From the NCBI GenBank assembly GCA_022661535.1, contig JAKULF010000011.1, positions 1,550,001 through 1,614,000 of the forward strand: a DNA stretch of 64,000 nucleotides, in the 5' to 3' direction. The stretch is from Eutypa lata (lineage: Eukaryota > Ascomycota > Sordariomycetes > Xylariales > Diatrypaceae). The notes under the pieces were generated by a model. It was not told where the DNA came from. It was given only the letters and a program-made list of their open reading frames with translations, and did no database searches. This document shows, piece after piece, positions 49,403-60,151 of the stretch (positions are counted from its first letter, which is position 1; each line of letters opens with the position of its first letter). The translations under genes and the position numbers were made by a program.

Positions 49403-49442
<40 letters not shown>

Positions 49443-50179
49443 GATGCATGGATTATTATGACCTAAGCCATTTATTTCACTTGGGTCTCCTTTTCATTTA
49501 TTAATACTTCCTTACGTAGTTAGATATCCAATGTACAATACAAACCTTGAATCCTTTCAACCCTCATATAATTATTCCGTTCGTGAAATAACGACCTAGT
49601 CTCCTTATAACTACTGCTCGATAGCCGTATTCTTAGTCTTGCAGTCACCATTCCATTGTCAATGCTACCCTCGTTACTACTAAATCATCTCTCACAATCT
49701 CGTAGTCCTTCATTTTTATACCAAGATAGCATTAGTAGTTATGATATCAGTTGTTCACTTCAAGACTATTATGACGTGTATTCAATATCAGAGGACCTTG
49801 CCTTCTAACCTCTTATTCCTGAACTAGAGTTTGGGTTACGTTTATTAATAGAATACAACATCATCTTACACTCCACACGTTTGACTATTGCATATGTAAT
49901 AATACAGATCTTCCAAAGTACTGAATAATTTGGATATCATGCAATGTCTTTAACAAGGGGGCATTAGCTAAAATGATTACCCCTCCCCTCTCCGCCAAGC
50001 TCGGAGAAAGCACCTCCCAAAAGCCTCATCTCATCGTCATCCCCTTCCTCTCCTCCTCTTCATCTAAACCTTCATTCCACACCAATGACCCCAGCTCTTA
50101 TAAATATTCTATCCACTGGGCCCATACGCTTGTATTCAGAAAGCCATATTCACCTAGTAGGTACCCGTCGGTTTTTCGG
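48148..50179. other. Intergenic 2 kb with CA microsatellite
   Basis: The 3' flanks of atp2 (+) and of the DUF4470 gene (-) meet here. No coding frame was convincing. It contains the CA microsatellite listed separately; otherwise it is AT-rich. Confidence 0.5.
49404..49441. repeat. CA dinucleotide microsatellite
   Basis: An uninterrupted run of about nineteen CA units lies in intergenic DNA, the longest perfect dinucleotide repeat seen in the window. It could be length-polymorphic. Confidence 0.95.
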
Positions 50180-53098
50180 CTAAGGAATCGAAGTAGCCGG
50201 GTCGGCATGCGGCATATGTATGGTCAGTATTCCCCGTCTGTCCCACACATCACCGATCTTGAGCGTATCCTGGGTAATAGGCAAGGGCCCAAGAACCGGC
50301 GTCCAGCTATCAGTGCGCCAGACGTACGCATCCCAGCCGCTACTGCTACCACTGCTGTTGCCATCACCCTTTTGAGGAAACATAGCTTTCAGCGTCGCCT
50401 CGGAGAACCAGAACGTAGCGATGGCCGTCTTCGTCTCCCACTCCCACGTCGAGATCACGTAGACGCGTCCATCTTGGCGGCGGATGGCTTCGTATGCTGG
50501 GTCCGCATGCTCGTCATCCAGGAGTGCCTCGCGCAAGCCGACCGCGGGAGGTCTTCCGTTCTCGCGCGTGTTCCAGAAGACGAGGGCCAAGACGGGTTTC
50601 GTGCACAAGATCACGTCGGCGGGAACTGTGAACTGCAATCTGTACTCTCGGACCGTGGTGAGGTCTGGTATCAGTTCTACGTCGGACGGGATGATACCGA
50701 AGGAAAATAGGGGTCGCCAGATAGCAAGCAGTGTTCTGAATTCCTGTACGAACGGCTTAATGGACATCTTTCTCATGGCATGGACTTTGCGAGCCTGGGC
50801 CGCGTCTACGATCATCGCCCTCGGCGCTCTGGCTTGGGTGATGGGTTCCCCACCACATAGAGAGTCTAGTATATCTGACAACCAGTGGGGTGGGTAACCA
50901 ACACGCGAGAGGTGTGTTATGAGCCGGAAGAAAATAGCCATGTTCAAGGGAGCATATACGAGACCGTTTGAGTCGCGCTCCGGCCGTTTAAACGGCAAAC
51001 TAAGCTTCAAGAAATGCATATGTAGCCATAGCTCGAGGTCCTTTCTCCGGATCAGTTGGGACCATGCGAGATGTTCATTTGTCTTGCGCGTCCATGTCAA
51101 TGACTGTGCCAGCACGGCCCCACTCGCGCCGAAAATCTTGTCGGAGAAGATGCTCTCGATTTGGAGTGATTTCTTGGTAAGCGCTGCCGAGAATGTGTTT
51201 TCTATCTGACCACGATCAGCAAGGAGGAGATGCTCGACCAGGAACTCATCGTGTGTGGCCCATTGTAGCGCGGAACTCATAACATGAGACGTCATTTCTG
51301 AAGCTCCGCCGGTATGTAGAATAGGCAGACCGTGCAGAAAAGTAGTCAAAGGACCACCAACATAGTCTGGGATGTTGCTCATATGAATAGCATCGAACCT
51401 ATCCGGAACGTGCGAGAAGACATTGAGATGGAACTCGGATTTCTCCATGAAGCCAACCATATCATCAAGAACAAGCTCGATCTGGATCTGGTCTTTGCTT
51501 TGCCCCCACACTACCGCCATGTAGGAAAAGAAACCCACGAGATGTGCAAATACCCCACTGGTATTCGGCCCCAACATATATGCAGGAAACTTAGCGAAGA
51601 GGCTATTCACGACCCCAAGAGGCGTGAAATTGAGCATGGGACTAGGACCGTCGCTCTTGGTAGCCTCCCAATTGAAGTCCAGTAGTGTCATATTCGGCAT
51701 CCAGTTGAAATCGATGTATTCATCAAGCGCCCGTCGAGAGTCTGCTGAGTTGTTTAGCGCATGACTAAACAAAAGTCCCCGCAGCCTTGGTTCGTGGTTT
51801 TTAAGAAGCAATTCGGAAGGGAGCATGATATTGAAATCGTGATATTGACACGCCTCCGGGTTCCCAGGTTCACAGCCGGGAGGTCCTTCATACCCTTCCC
51901 CTTCTCCGAATGTGCCCACTCTGCCCTGTAGGCCTTGTTCGTACTGATGACGGGTCATAGCTCGGATGCTAGTAGTGCTGCACCAACCTCGGGGAGGTTC
52001 CTGCCAGTTGCGAAGATGCTGAACAATCAACTCTCGCCTCGTCGTGCGAACATCGTGGGTTTCAAGAACGGAAGATCTAACACCCTTTAGCCGGCCTATG
52101 ACACCTCTTATTGCTGTCTGAACTCTATCGTAGATCCATGATGGCATGACCTGAGTTGCGTAGACATAAGAAATGGCAGCCGCAGTAACTGGTCGGTCCT
52201 CCGCCGCCTCCTTGACGAAGTCGTTGAGCATACGTAACACCAGCATGTCTCGGGCAAATACAGCGGGATTAATATCGACAAGGGTAAAGTAGATTTTCTT
52301 GCTACATAGAGAAGACTTCTCTCTCGCATGTTCCGCGATGCAAGCTAACGTAGCGAAGAGATGTCTGGCATCGCCAACACCGCAAAAGAGGAAAGAAAAG
52401 CTTTCCTGGTCTGAGTTGGCCATGGATGGGACGAAGAGGCTGGCAGCTTCATCACGCCCGACACTGAAGAACTCGGGCTCGTCCTGCCTAAACAACAAAT
52501 ATGTAAGTATTAGCTACTGGGTAGGTGGGAGATGCCTGTGTGACTAGTGATGCTACTTACAGTCTTGGCTTGTATCTCGGTAATCGATCAATCACTTTCT
52601 TCCATTGCTCCTTGATCTCTGAAGGTGAAAAGAACCCCCGAGGGTTGTATTCATGGAGGTGAGTGCGGAGGGCATGTTCTAGTGGACGCCGGTACTGCTT
52701 GGCAGAAACCTTGTCTACTGCATTTTGTGCCTCTACGCGTTTACGAAGGTGTATGTACGCTCTGGCTAGACGAACGTAAAGCTCTTGCTCCAAAGTGCTG
52801 TCCGGATGGTGACTAAGAAGCATCAAAGAGCGCTGAATGTAGAAAATGGTAGCCCAGTACTTCCCCATTTCAAAATTCACAGACGATAGATTCGACATGA
52901 GCCCTGGGTCATCAACTATATGGAGAGCTGCTTCAGAATACGCAGTTAACGCTGAATAGTTTGCAGGTCAGTATCGAAATGGAATTGGAACACACATTTA
53001 TTTAATAGATGGGCCTACTTACCTGCTGGCATGTTGCCGGCTGCGTAAAAGGCATTCCCGCGTTGGTAGGAGCAGGCCTCAGCCATATTGGTATCCAT
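50180..53098 (-). CDS. TPR plus DUF4470 domain protein
   Basis: Three exons, 53098-53023, 52951-52561 and 52487-50180, join in phase to 924 aa (donors GTAAGT, acceptors TTCAG and TTTAG). The N-terminal 150 residues are TPR-like helices (SYQRGNAFYAAGNMPAALTAYSEAALHI, then FEMGKYWATIFYIQRSL and RLARAYIHLRKR). From about residue 156 the DUF4470 domain begins (DEPEFFSVGRDEAA, FSFLFCGVGDARHLFATL, YFTLVDINPAVFARDMLVLRML). The G-x-GDARH and VDINP segments recall nucleotide- or SAM-binding folds. The remaining 650 residues are a conserved fungal region with no named enzyme. Related proteins are often linked to MYND zinc fingers, absent here. Function is unknown; cytosolic location is assumed because there is no signal or membrane segment. 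Confidence 0.87.
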
Positions 53099-55903
53099 AG
53101 CGCCTAGTGATTCCAGTTTAACTGATGAGTAAATCGGCCACGAATCCTTCTGTGATGATATTACTTAGTATTGGTCAAGTGATGCTGGAGGTAATCGGGT
53201 GTCAAAGGAATTGAGAGTTACTAAAATTATGGGCTGTAGGCGGGTAATAAGAAGATGTAAATTGATTAGGTAGGCAAGTGCAGTGGAGGATTCCCTTCAA
53301 GCTACCTAGGTACTATGCATGCTGAATGGATAGTGTATGAATTTGAGATGCGGAAGGTGCTCCAGCCATTCACAGATACCATGGAAGTTACATACATATA
53401 TGTATGTAAGGTACTGCATAACCCCATACATATACCTCAAAATGTTGGGTAGATACAGGCTACATTATTATGTAGATAGCTTACCTCTCATTCCTTAATC
53501 TGATATATTTACCTCATTCTATAAAGTTGTATCCAGACTATGGCGATGTTGTCGAGCTACATGTCAATGTTAATCACAGGGACGGACACATTAGATAGGG
53601 GCAATAGTAAAAGCGATCGATATATCAGTGACATTGAAGCATAATGCTGTGATAAATAATCATCCAGATGCACTTGGCTTGTTTACTTCGGGTAGCATAC
53701 GTATTAAACCCATTTACGAAGAATAAATAAAGTCTTGATTTCATATGCTCGCATTGCAGCACAAGTGGTTTATCATCGAAAAGAAAAAAGAAAAATATCT
53801 AAGCAAGGCAAAAAAATTGGGGAGATATGATTACCAGAGCGTATCGTAGTAATATGGTATAGTTTATAGTAATGGTTTGAGGATTTAGTGCAGTTGTGAA
53901 CAATGTTCCTGACTATTTTCCTATTAGAGTAATAATGGGTTTGCCAGCTCCCAGACTCGAACCCGAGGGCTATGAGTCGGAGGTAGTGCTACTCCCCACT
54001 AGACTACTGAGGTCTGGAAGACCTGAGAGGTGCTGGTGAAAGATTGGCCGATTATTTAGACTTATAAGGCCCAACGCGTTGCTGGTAAGAGGGGGGCTGC
54101 CTGGTTGCCTGGGAAGGTAGCCTGGGTTCCTGAGGAACTGTTGCCGGGCTGGGGATTGTTGCCCTGTGCACCCATGGCAGTTGCATATAAGTAGTAGACC
54201 TTAAGACAATGGACAATGGGAAAAACTTGTATTATCCCTCTCCCCACAGCAGGGTAATAATCCCATCTTACCAGGTTGAGTCCTGCCTTCCTATATGATA
54301 CGTGCCATCAAAATCAGTTAATTTGAAAGGGGTGTTTGCTGCTATCAACTAATATGCCCCCATGGCAGCCCGCCCCAACATCAATCTAATTATCAACGCC
54401 ATCATAATATAGATCTAGTTGATGTACTCAGATCAATTATTCCCCCCAGAACGTTCAAATAACTAACTAGGTATCTAAATTGTGTGGCATATAGTTGCAC
54501 CCCTTTTTATAACGAAAATGGGTTAATACAGACATGAGGATTTATTTACCTTATTATATGTGTCTTGATGGCTTGCTTGAGTCAATAAAGAAGATCAACC
54601 ATCATGTATCGAAGTTACGGATATTGAATGATTAATACAATTAATTTTCTTTCATTATGAACTTATATCATATTTGGTCTTACTTATCCGCTATCATCTA
54701 AACTCCCCTATTATAGTTTGTTCGCTATGAATACCTTCTTCCCTCCCATGGAACATACGTCTGATTTGTGTCGTGGTATTCGTTATACCCATGCTTATAT
54801 CCCAGTTGCTGTTTGATTGTACTCTCCTACATGTATATCAAACTTCATACCTCCATACGCCCCGTCTGCTTTGCACCAAGTTTAAATATCACGATACTAG
54901 CTTAGATGAATTCCGAGGATGCGGTTACTATTACGCTACTAAAGAATGCATACTTTATACATTAATGTTATCAATACCTTTGGGTAACTTTTGCATATTT
55001 ACGAACTCCGTACGTAGAAAGGGGCTTGTTACTATGGTCCACATCCATCCACACTAATCGAAGGTACTGATGGGAAGTATCTAATCTACGCCACGATGGT
55101 GCCTCGTTGAGACTGGATTGCGTGACTTGACTCCCTGGTCTTACCTACCACTCAATGTTACTTCTACGATTCTTTTTTTCATACAATGCATTATTGACTA
55201 AGTGGCAGTCATTTTGAGCCGACCACACTGCACCGACTTGGTCTGTTGCAATACCCAGCTCTCATCGATCAGTTTATGCCATACATATCCATACCCTATC
55301 AGCCTATGTGTGATATCAAGACACAGATCGGACATGTACAGGGATTCAAAGTGTAACATTGTACGACTTCACCCAATCCATATTCGTAGTCACTGCAATG
55401 GCATTATGTCATCCATGTCTATTATAGATCTGAACTGCGAGATGTGTAGTGATGAGAAAAAGGAGTTTACTACTTAAACCTAACGAGCCCAATTATGCAG
55501 AACCGAGCGTCGTCAAGTAATCCAGTTCCCTTCCCCTTTCTTCCCTCGAGTCGGGGGGGAAAAAGAATGCCAAGCCCCTTTAGCTAGCTTTCCTTCCGAA
55601 ACATGATATATCCGTTATAAAAAAGAAACCCCCTTTTGCCAGTATCTGAGAGATCTAGAGACGCCGCGCAATTCCATCCATGAAAACCATCTTCCCTGGG
55701 AAACATCCCGATATGATGACAAACGACGAGGGGCGGTGGGTGAGTGAATGGGCGGGTTGTAGGAAGGGGGTTAATCATCGGATAAACAAATCTGTATTGA
55801 TTTTTCAGATGATCAATGGAGAAGACATAGACCAGCCTGATGCAGCCACCGGAGCAACTACATGCGCGATGTTATCATCGTAGGTTGCGGGGGGATTATT
55901 GCT
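53099..55903. other. Intergenic 2.8 kb with a tRNA-like relic
   Basis: This is AT-rich DNA with no supported gene. It contains one tRNA-like segment (listed separately). The right end (from about 55580) is probably the 3' UTR side of the p23 gene. Confidence 0.45.
53942..54013 (-). repeat. tRNA-like relic, possibly tRNA-derived SINE
   Basis: Read on the minus strand, this 72-nt segment has an A box TAGTCTAGTGG at the right place, a CTCATA loop like that of a Met-type anticodon arm, and a B box GGGTTCGAGTC with one mismatch in the T stem. The acceptor ends do not pair and the D and anticodon stems are broken, and no T-run terminator follows. It is therefore not a working tRNA but fits a decayed tRNA or SINE head. 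Confidence 0.35.
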
Positions 55904-56871
55904 CTATTCGGCGGGCTTCTTGCCCTCGGCCTTTCCAGCATCAGCTGCAGCATCAGCCTTCCCCTCGGCCTCGTCATCGTCACCCTCCAATTCGGGCATG
56001 TCATCATCCTCCTCCTCTTCGTCCTCATCCTCACCACCGGGTATAGCACCGCCTCCAAGCTTGGAGAAGTCAATACCTCCGAAGTCGCCACCGCCGCCGG
56101 CACCGCCTATAATATTTGGTTAGCTTTCGAGTCCAATTGAATTACCACGTTTTGGTGGCTAGAACTTCTATTTCAGCTCATTGGATTTCATTTTGAAATT
56201 ACGTACCCATGCCGGGCATGCCGCCTACAGAGATCGTTAGTATGGATGACAACATATTGCAGGTGTAAATTGTAGGGAGGAGAGGAGGCGAGTGAAGATT
56301 TTACGTACCCATTCCGCCGCCGAAGTTGGAGAGGTCCTCCTCGGGAGCCTCGTTCTGCTCATCCTCGTCGACCCATTTGTCGAAGTCGGTCTTGAGGTAC
56401 TGGACCTTCTTGGCCTCCTTCAGCAGGCGGGGCCAGTACTCGTCCTTGAGCTCCTTCTTGCGCAGCTTCAGCTCGACGTTCCGGGCGGTGTGGTGGACCT
56501 TGCTGTTCTCCGTGTCGATCTCGGCCCAGAACTCGAGCTCGGCGTGGTACGTGCGCTTCAGCGTGTCCGAGTGGCCGTCGAACGTCAGCGACGTCGGCTT
56601 CAGGTCGAGCTTGAAGCTCTCCTTGGGCACGTCCGGTACCGAGATGGTCAGGTAGATGAAATTCTTCTCGGGATCGGAGCTGGAGGACCGCTGTGCCCAG
56701 AGGACTGTTTTTTGGGAATGCGTTAGATCATACTTGCGTAGGGTAGTTGTGTAGAAGGGCAAGGAAAGATGTTTTGAAGGCAACGTAAAGTAATGCGGGA
56801 TGAATGGCGATAATCATTATTATACAGGCATGCGGGGTCATAGGAAACTTACCTTCAGGAGTTTGTGCCAT
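55904..56871 (-). CDS. wos2: p23 / Sba1-type Hsp90 co-chaperone
   Basis: Four exons, 56871-56853, 56704-56309, 56224-56207 and 56106-55904, join with matching phase to 211 aa, the usual p23 size. Exon 1 encodes only MAQTPE and exon 3 is an 18-nt microexon encoding part of the Gly/Met-rich tail. The CS domain (about residues 7-110) carries VLWAQRS, NFIYLTISVPDV, FDGHSDTLKRTYHAELEFWAEID and the p23 signature block KLRKKELKDEYWPRLLKEAKK, followed by LKTDFDKWVDEDEQ. The C-terminus is a GGMPGMGG linker and an acidic EDEDEEEEDDDMPE tail. p23 binds and stabilises the ATP-bound closed form of Hsp90 in cytosol and nucleus. The start was chosen because MAQTP in the short exon is family-typical. Confidence 0.95.
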
Positions 56872-58958
56872 CTTGTTGAATAAGTATTTCGAATTCAAGT
56901 CTTTCGAATTGAAGCTTCTATACGATGGTGTTTATTAGGAGTATGAAGGATCTTCGAAATTGGTGTTGTCGACTAAGTTTCCTAAATGCGACTGTTGTTT
57001 TGGAGAGGTTATGGGTTAGAGTGGAGGGGAAGAAGAAAAAAGCGGCTGAGAATTGAAGAGAGGAAAATAAGGGACTGATTTCTCGTTTATGTGAGGCTGG
57101 AGTCTTTGGGGTTAAGTTACTACCATGTAAAGTAAAGTGGTCAAAGAGTATTTGAATACTTGTGTGTGTACCTTCTAACCTCCAGTTGATTGTGCAGAAA
57201 AAGCGTCGATTAAGAAAAGCAGAGACGAGGCCCGTTTACATCACCTACTTTTTACCTGCATAGAAAATTGAGGGGTGCCATAGAAGCAACACGAAAGCTT
57301 CAGAAGGTGACGGCTCGCCGGTTGCTCGGGTGCCTTGCCCGCCAGCTGCCCGTTAGCAGGTACTTGTACTTTGTAGGGCCTGGAACTTCGCACTGGGCAG
57401 ACTAACCCTGCTAGTCAACCGGTAGGTACCGCAACTTTGCCCACTTGGTACGTATGCAGGGCTGACGGCTGCTGGCAAGGGGAACTGACCTTCTTTGTCT
57501 GCCCATCTATCCGTTTTTGACCTACCTACCTGCCTACATCCTATGCATGTCCTACACAGCCGGTCTACTATAGCTGATATCATACATACTTGCATCCTAA
57601 TTACAGGCAGAGTCAGACATTCTTTGGAGTCGTACGTAGTATATTGGATAATGGCACAGAATCGAGAAGAAAGCAACAGATCTACTACATACTTTAAGGC
57701 TGTGCAAACAACGATGTGCATTCTGTCCGCATTCACCACAACACTGTATATACAGCAATCAGCATTTGCAAAAAGTGCTTACCAAGCTGCTTCTCTGAAT
57801 CTCTTTAGCTTGCATGTTATGCCTATCTACATACCATCTCTTTGTTGATTGCCTCAATACATCAATATGTACAATACATATGCTAGGCTAGATATTCACT
57901 CCTGCATTTGCATTCGCTAGATTACGAATTTACATGCATATCGTGTGACCCCACACACTTTGCTTTATGTACGTGGGATCCATATACATACTGCATACCT
58001 ACCTACGTGTAATGCAAACATGAGGTGCTCATTGCAACAGTGATATATCAGGATCTATAGTCAGAAATTACATGCATACTTGGAGCACACTTACAATGCC
58101 ATTGTGATTAGGTATGCCGTATTAGTGTAAGTACTTATCTAAGGTGAATGAGACCTTGATAGTTGGAATCTAAAGAACCTTCAAGACCACTCTACTCGTA
58201 CATCGCAAGTCAACATTAGGTGAATTAGGATTCTGAGGCTGGGGTTGTGGCTGTATTGTATGTACATACCTGAGTTAATACTCGCTAATTAAGCAGATAA
58301 GGTGTCTTGGAGCTCTAGACATGCTCAATGAATGCATGTTCCAAGAACTTTAGAATGCCCAACATAGGTAAAGTTGAGTGGTAAATAGAGCTAGGTATAA
58401 CAGGTATATAGAGAAACCATTCGTTTTACGGAGTGTTGTAAGTTTATTTTACTTCTTACAGTATATGAAGTCATGGTATCTGGGCTGATCTGAATTCTCT
58501 TAATGCGGGGAACTTCATACCCGCCAGAAAGCGATGTCATTCTCATGGTTCCTGGATCCACATGCACTCACCTATTGCCCCTCCTCCTCAGCCTGATGGT
58601 CCATCCGGTTCTCTTATCGATAACCATCTCCCCTAGCTCAAGTTAGTTAAACTCCTTTCTCCATAACTAACCACTTACCTAAGCCGACAACGTCAGACCT
58701 CAAGTCGGTCGGTTGCTATCGAGCGATTACGACTCCTTATCAAATACCTTACAGCAGCATCCTATAGCCAACTTCATTTCAACGCGACCAAACCACGAGC
58801 ACTCAGTTTGCTTGCATCTGCGACTAACCGACCAAACGGCCGGCAGGTGAAAACCTTTGTCCAACCCCCTCCTCACCATCTAATTATTCGATAAAGAAAC
58901 GAAACGAAACGAACATCAACTCCCCGATTTACGGGCTCTCGATTGAACTGTCTCCAAG
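56872..58958. other. Divergent promoter and intergenic region
   Basis: About 2.1 kb lies between the divergent p23 and Vps24 genes. No coding frame looks genuine. Short TACCTACC-type and TACATACATAC-type runs occur. No factor site was assigned. Confidence 0.45.
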
Positions 58959-59778
58959 ATGGAGGGTCTGAAGGCTCTCTTCGTTAAGCCCGACCCCAAC
59001 GCTCAAGTACGAATATATATTCCTCCCTTAATTCACCATACATAAACTCGTTTCGATGCAATTCCGTTCTGCCAGCCAGCCAGACAGCAGAATACTAACG
59101 AACCCCCTTGCGAAATAGATGCGAAAATGTAACGCCCTAATCCGATCCAACATCCGCAAGCTCGACCGGGACATCACGCAGGTGCGGGGCGTGGAGGCCA
59201 AGACGCGGAACCTGATCGTAGCGGCGGACCGGCGGGCCCAGCGCGACCCGAGCCGGCGGGCGCAAGCGAACAAGGAGGCGCGCGAGTTCGCCAAGGAGCT
59301 GGTGCGGGTGCGGCGGACGTCGGCGCGGCTCGTGACGTCCAAGGCGCAGCTCAGCAGCGTGCAGATGCAGGTGAACGAGGCGTTCGCGGTGCGCAAGATC
59401 GAGGGGTCGATCCGGGCCAGCGTCGGCATCATGAAGGACGTGAACTCGCTCGTGCGCCTGCCGCAGCTGGCCGGCACCATGCAGGAGCTCGGCATGGAGC
59501 TCATGAAGGCCGGCGTCATCGAGGAGATGGTCGGCGACACCCTGCCCGTCGACGAGGACATGTTCGAGGACGAGGACGTCCTCGCCGAGGGCGAGGTCGA
59601 CAAGGTCCTCGGGGAGATCCTGAAGGGCAAGGTCGAGAAGGCCGGTGGCCTGCCCAATGTGCCGGTTGCCCAGGAGCCGACGCCTGCTGCGCCCGCGGCT
59701 GCGGAGGAGGAGGAGGAGGAAGACCAGGAGGCTATGATGGATCAGATGCGGAACAGGTTGGAAGCTCTTCGGAGTTGA
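58959..59778 (+). CDS. vps24: ESCRT-III subunit Vps24 / CHMP3
   Basis: Two exons, 58959-59006 and 59119-59778, join in phase 0 (donor GTACGA, acceptor AATAG) to 235 aa. The N-terminus MEGLKALFVKPDPNAQ-MRKCNALIRSNIRKLDRDI is typical of the basic first helix of CHMP3. The basic core helices run to about residue 150. The acidic C-terminal part ends with QMRNRLEALRS, matching the MIM1 motif that binds the MIT domain of Vps4. Vps24 assembles with Vps2 on Snf7 filaments at the endosome to bud multivesicular bodies. The exon-2 codons are extremely GC-rich at the third position. Confidence 0.96.
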
Positions 59779-60151
59779 TTACGAGACGAGAAGAGTCGCT
59801 GGTGCATTACATGATTTTGGCTGTGAACTGCTGTGCATGTTTGTCCGATCGACTAAACAACTATAAAGGCGTTGGGGAGCTGGCTACATGGGTTGGAATT
59901 AGAAATGTTCCTTTGGTTTCCGGGTTGCACTGCTTTTAGTGGCGAGTCTCGACCCATCGTTCCCATCATGGAGCGTGTTGTGACATTGATGGATATATAT
60001 ACAAGTTACACCGCGGTTAGCGTTTCGTCTTATTTCGTGCCTTTACTTGAATATATAAAATTCATATCAAACGAGATTATAAGACAAGCAGTGCCCTGGA
60101 CATTTCCCCAAAGCGTGAGCTAGAATAAATAAGGTAGACGAATAATGCTCC
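59779..60151. other. Short convergent 3' spacer
   Basis: These 373 bp lie between the convergent ends of Vps24 and the BTB-like gene and should hold both 3' UTRs. Nothing else was recognised. Confidence 0.5.

Noticed and set aside
59028..59657. Minus-strand open frame of 209 codons
   Set aside because: It is the antisense shadow of the GC-biased Vps24 exon 2.
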